Source: Comamonas sp. SCN 65-56 (GTDB lineage: Bacteria; Pseudomonadota; Gammaproteobacteria; Burkholderiales; Burkholderiaceae_C). Taken from it: a stretch of DNA of 64,000 nucleotides. This document shows positions 62,676 through 64,000 of this stretch, in pieces. A model generated the notes under the pieces. It saw only the letters and a program-made list of their open reading frames with translations. It was not told the origin of the DNA and did not search any database. Positions within the stretch are counted from its first letter, which is position 1; each line of letters starts with the position of its first letter. Where the stretch lies: positions 434,001 through 498,000 of the forward strand of contig NZ_MEDS01000025.1 of NCBI RefSeq assembly GCF_001724135.1. Reading direction: 5' to 3'. The position numbers were made by a program, and so were the translations under genes.

Positions 62676-63698
62676 TCAGAACACCGGGATGATGTCCTGC
62701 ATGTCCACGTCGGTGACTTCCTGCCCGGTGATGCCCACCTCGGGGATCGCGGGGAAGGGAATGTCGTACTTGTCCAGCGCACCCTTGAGATTCATGATGG
62801 CGGCGCGCCAGTTGGCCTTCTTGGCCTCGTACTCGGGAATGGCAAAGCCCGCGGTCCGCGCCACCGCCTCGCCCGCGCGCTGGTTCTCGATGAAGTCGGC
62901 CGGCAGGTCCCAGAAGTCCATCGGCGGCTCGAACAGCACGGCCGAGAGGAACAGGTAACCGGCGCGGATCTGCTTGGTGATCAGCGGCTTGTCCGAGAGA
63001 TCGAGCTTGGGGTAGTCGCGCTCCATCAGCGCCAGGCAGATGCCCATGTGCCGGCCCTCGTCCTTGCCGATGTTGCGAAACGCCTCCTTGAACACCGGCT
63101 CGGTGCAGCCTGCGGCCATCTGGTGAAAGATGGTGGCGGCGGCGATCTCGCCCATCAGGAAGCTGCTGAACAGCACCGCCAGGCTGTACTTGGGCACCGC
63201 CTGCTTGTAACCAGTCCAATAGCGCGCGCCGTTGTGGTAGAGCCACTTGGCGTTCTTTTGCAGGCGCTTGCCGAGTTCGGTCTTGGGCTGGTAGGTGAGC
63301 GGATCGGGGTGCTCGAGCAGCTTGGTGATGGCCATGCCGCACATCTGCTCGTGACCCTGCTCATCCTGCGTCACGCTGAAGAAGCAGCGGCGCACCGCAT
63401 CCTCTTCATGCGCCTCGTAGGTCTTGATCATGGCGGTGGCAAACACTGGCGGCGCCGACGCGTCGAACACCGACAGCAACGTCCACCAGTAGGCGATGGC
63501 TTCGCGCTGCTCCCAGGTGTATTTCTCGACCTTGAAGGTGTCCCAGGGGAGCTTCTTCACGTCCCAGACCTCGCGGCGCGAGGCATCCCAGATGTCCTCG
63601 AGCTTCTTGGTGTGCTGCTGCCAGGAGAGCGGGTAGACGTTGGGCTGCTCGATGGCCGGCGGGAACCCCATCGTGTGGGCGAGTTTTTCCTTGTGCAT
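62676..63698 (-). CDS. ferritin-like diiron oxygenase candidate
   Basis: A 340-residue protein I cannot assign to a named enzyme. It has the two-fold diiron pattern: E98/E99 and E113-x-x-H116 in VTQDEQGHEQM, and E184 with E214-x-x-H217 in GKDEGRHMGI. That makes it a ferritin-like carboxylate-bridged protein related to R2-like oxygenases and perhaps AurF-type N-oxygenases, and clearly distinct from PaaA and PaaC. It is followed by a matching ferredoxin/FAD reductase and preceded by paaK, with gaps of 36 and 12 bp. The expected role is oxygenation of phenylacetate, phenylacetyl-CoA or a related acid; this is inference. Confidence 0.8.
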   Translation of the reverse strand: MHKEKLAHTMGFPPAIEQPNVYPLSWQQHTKKLEDIWDASRREVWDVKKLPWDTFKVEKYTWEQREAIAYWWTLLSVFDASAPPVFATAMIKTYEAHEEDAVRRCFFSVTQDEQGHEQMCGMAITKLLEHPDPLTYQPKTELGKRLQKNAKWLYHNGARYWTGYKQAVPKYSLAVLFSSFLMGEIAAATIFHQMAAGCTEPVFKEAFRNIGKDEGRHMGICLALMERDYPKLDLSDKPLITKQIRAGYLFLSAVLFEPPMDFWDLPADFIENQRAGEAVARTAGFAIPEYEAKKANWRAAIMNLKGALDKYDIPFPAIPEVGITGQEVTDVDMQDIIPVF

Positions 63699-63734
63699 GG
63701 TGATGCTTCCTTCAGAAGAGGGTGTGATGGCAAG

Positions 63735-64000
63735 TCAATGTGGGCGCTTGTCGATCACACGCCGGGCCTTGCCGACAAGCGTGCGCTCTATGGAGCCCGA
63801 GGGCAGCACCGTCACGCGCGTGGACACCCCGACCAGGGTCTTGATGCGGTGCTGCACCCAGGCCGCGATGTCCTTGACCTCCTGGGCCGGGGCATTGCTG
63901 GTCTCGGTATGCAGTTCACACGACACCTGCACCTCGTCAAGGTTGCCGTCGCGCGAGACGGTGATCTGGTACTGACCGGAGAGCTTCTCGTGCTGCAGCA
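63735..64000 (-). CDS. paaK: phenylacetate-CoA ligase, C-terminal fragment
   Basis: The last 88 codons of a gene that continues past the right edge. It reads KLSGQYQITVSRDGNLDEVQ, then CELHTETSNAPAQEVKDIAA, then RVTVLPSGSIERTLVGKARR before the stop. This is the C-terminal AMP-binding subdomain of phenylacetate-CoA ligase, with the catalytic lysine in the GKARR motif. It activates phenylacetate to phenylacetyl-CoA for the epoxidase genes that follow. Confidence 0.9.
   Translation of the reverse strand, partial: LQHEKLSGQYQITVSRDGNLDEVQVSCELHTETSNAPAQEVKDIAAWVQHRIKTLVGVSTRVTVLPSGSIERTLVGKARRVIDKRPH

Overview
The window is about 64 kb of GC-rich bacterial DNA, almost fully coding, with no rRNA, tRNA, CRISPR array or insertion sequence that I can recognise. 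Gene content points to a betaproteobacterium of the Burkholderiales, most likely the Comamonadaceae (Acidovorax/Comamonas/Alicycliphilus-like). The main reasons are the DUF3567, DUF1840 and DUF3108 proteins, the livFGHM clusters with acyl-CoA ligases, the paa operon order, exosortase H, and eight copies of a short AATAGCT...GCGC...AAGCGCT...GGC-type intergenic repeat that I associate from memory with this family. The class II (B12-dependent, oxygen-independent) ribonucleotide reductase and NnrS suggest a facultative, possibly denitrifying lifestyle; that is inference.

Layout. 1-2965: a CorC-like fragment, then an Lrp/AsnC regulator divergent from hppD-phhA (phenylalanine to tyrosine, and 4-hydroxyphenylpyruvate to homogentisate). 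2994-3980: a cation efflux protein. 4135-9014: the prkA-yeaH-spoVR stress operon. 8994-10165: exosortase H and its partner membrane protein, translationally coupled. 10234-15000: htpG with a heat-shock-type promoter, a Crp/Fnr regulator, and the GspB and GspA/ExeA type II secretion helpers. 15117-23729: a branched-chain/aromatic ABC uptake operon flanked by two different acyl-CoA ligases. 23774-35051: mixed single genes (OmpA-like, nitroreductase, universal stress protein, tgt, diguanylate cyclase, zinc-ribbon membrane protein, PAS, FAH-family enzyme, NnrS). 35189-38767: a class II ribonucleotide reductase carrying a complete LAGLIDADG intein placed exactly before its active-site cysteine. 38936-40162: a ChaN-like lipoprotein and DUF1840. 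40240-47355: an IclR-controlled catabolic operon (metallo-beta-lactamase-fold protein, flavin monooxygenase, VOC enzyme, MFS importer, fumarylacetoacetase). 47456-50821: DNA repair, a lipoprotein peptidase, an acyl-CoA-binding protein, a thioesterase and a transglutaminase-like protein. 50929-55750: a probable copper cluster (DUF2946, TonB receptor, YcnI, CopC-CopD). 55808-64000: the phenylacetate operon read right to left, paaK - diiron protein - [2Fe-2S] reductase - paaABCDE - tetR - substrate-binding protein.

The unifying theme is aerobic aromatic catabolism: phenylalanine/tyrosine via hppD, phhA and fahA; phenylacetate via paaK and paaABCDE; plus at least one uncharacterised ring-hydroxylation pathway and ABC uptake with CoA activation. 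The most interesting items are the active-site intein in the ribonucleotide reductase, the additional diiron-oxygenase/reductase pair inside the paa operon, and the monooxygenase operon whose metallo-beta-lactamase protein has lost all of its second-metal ligands.
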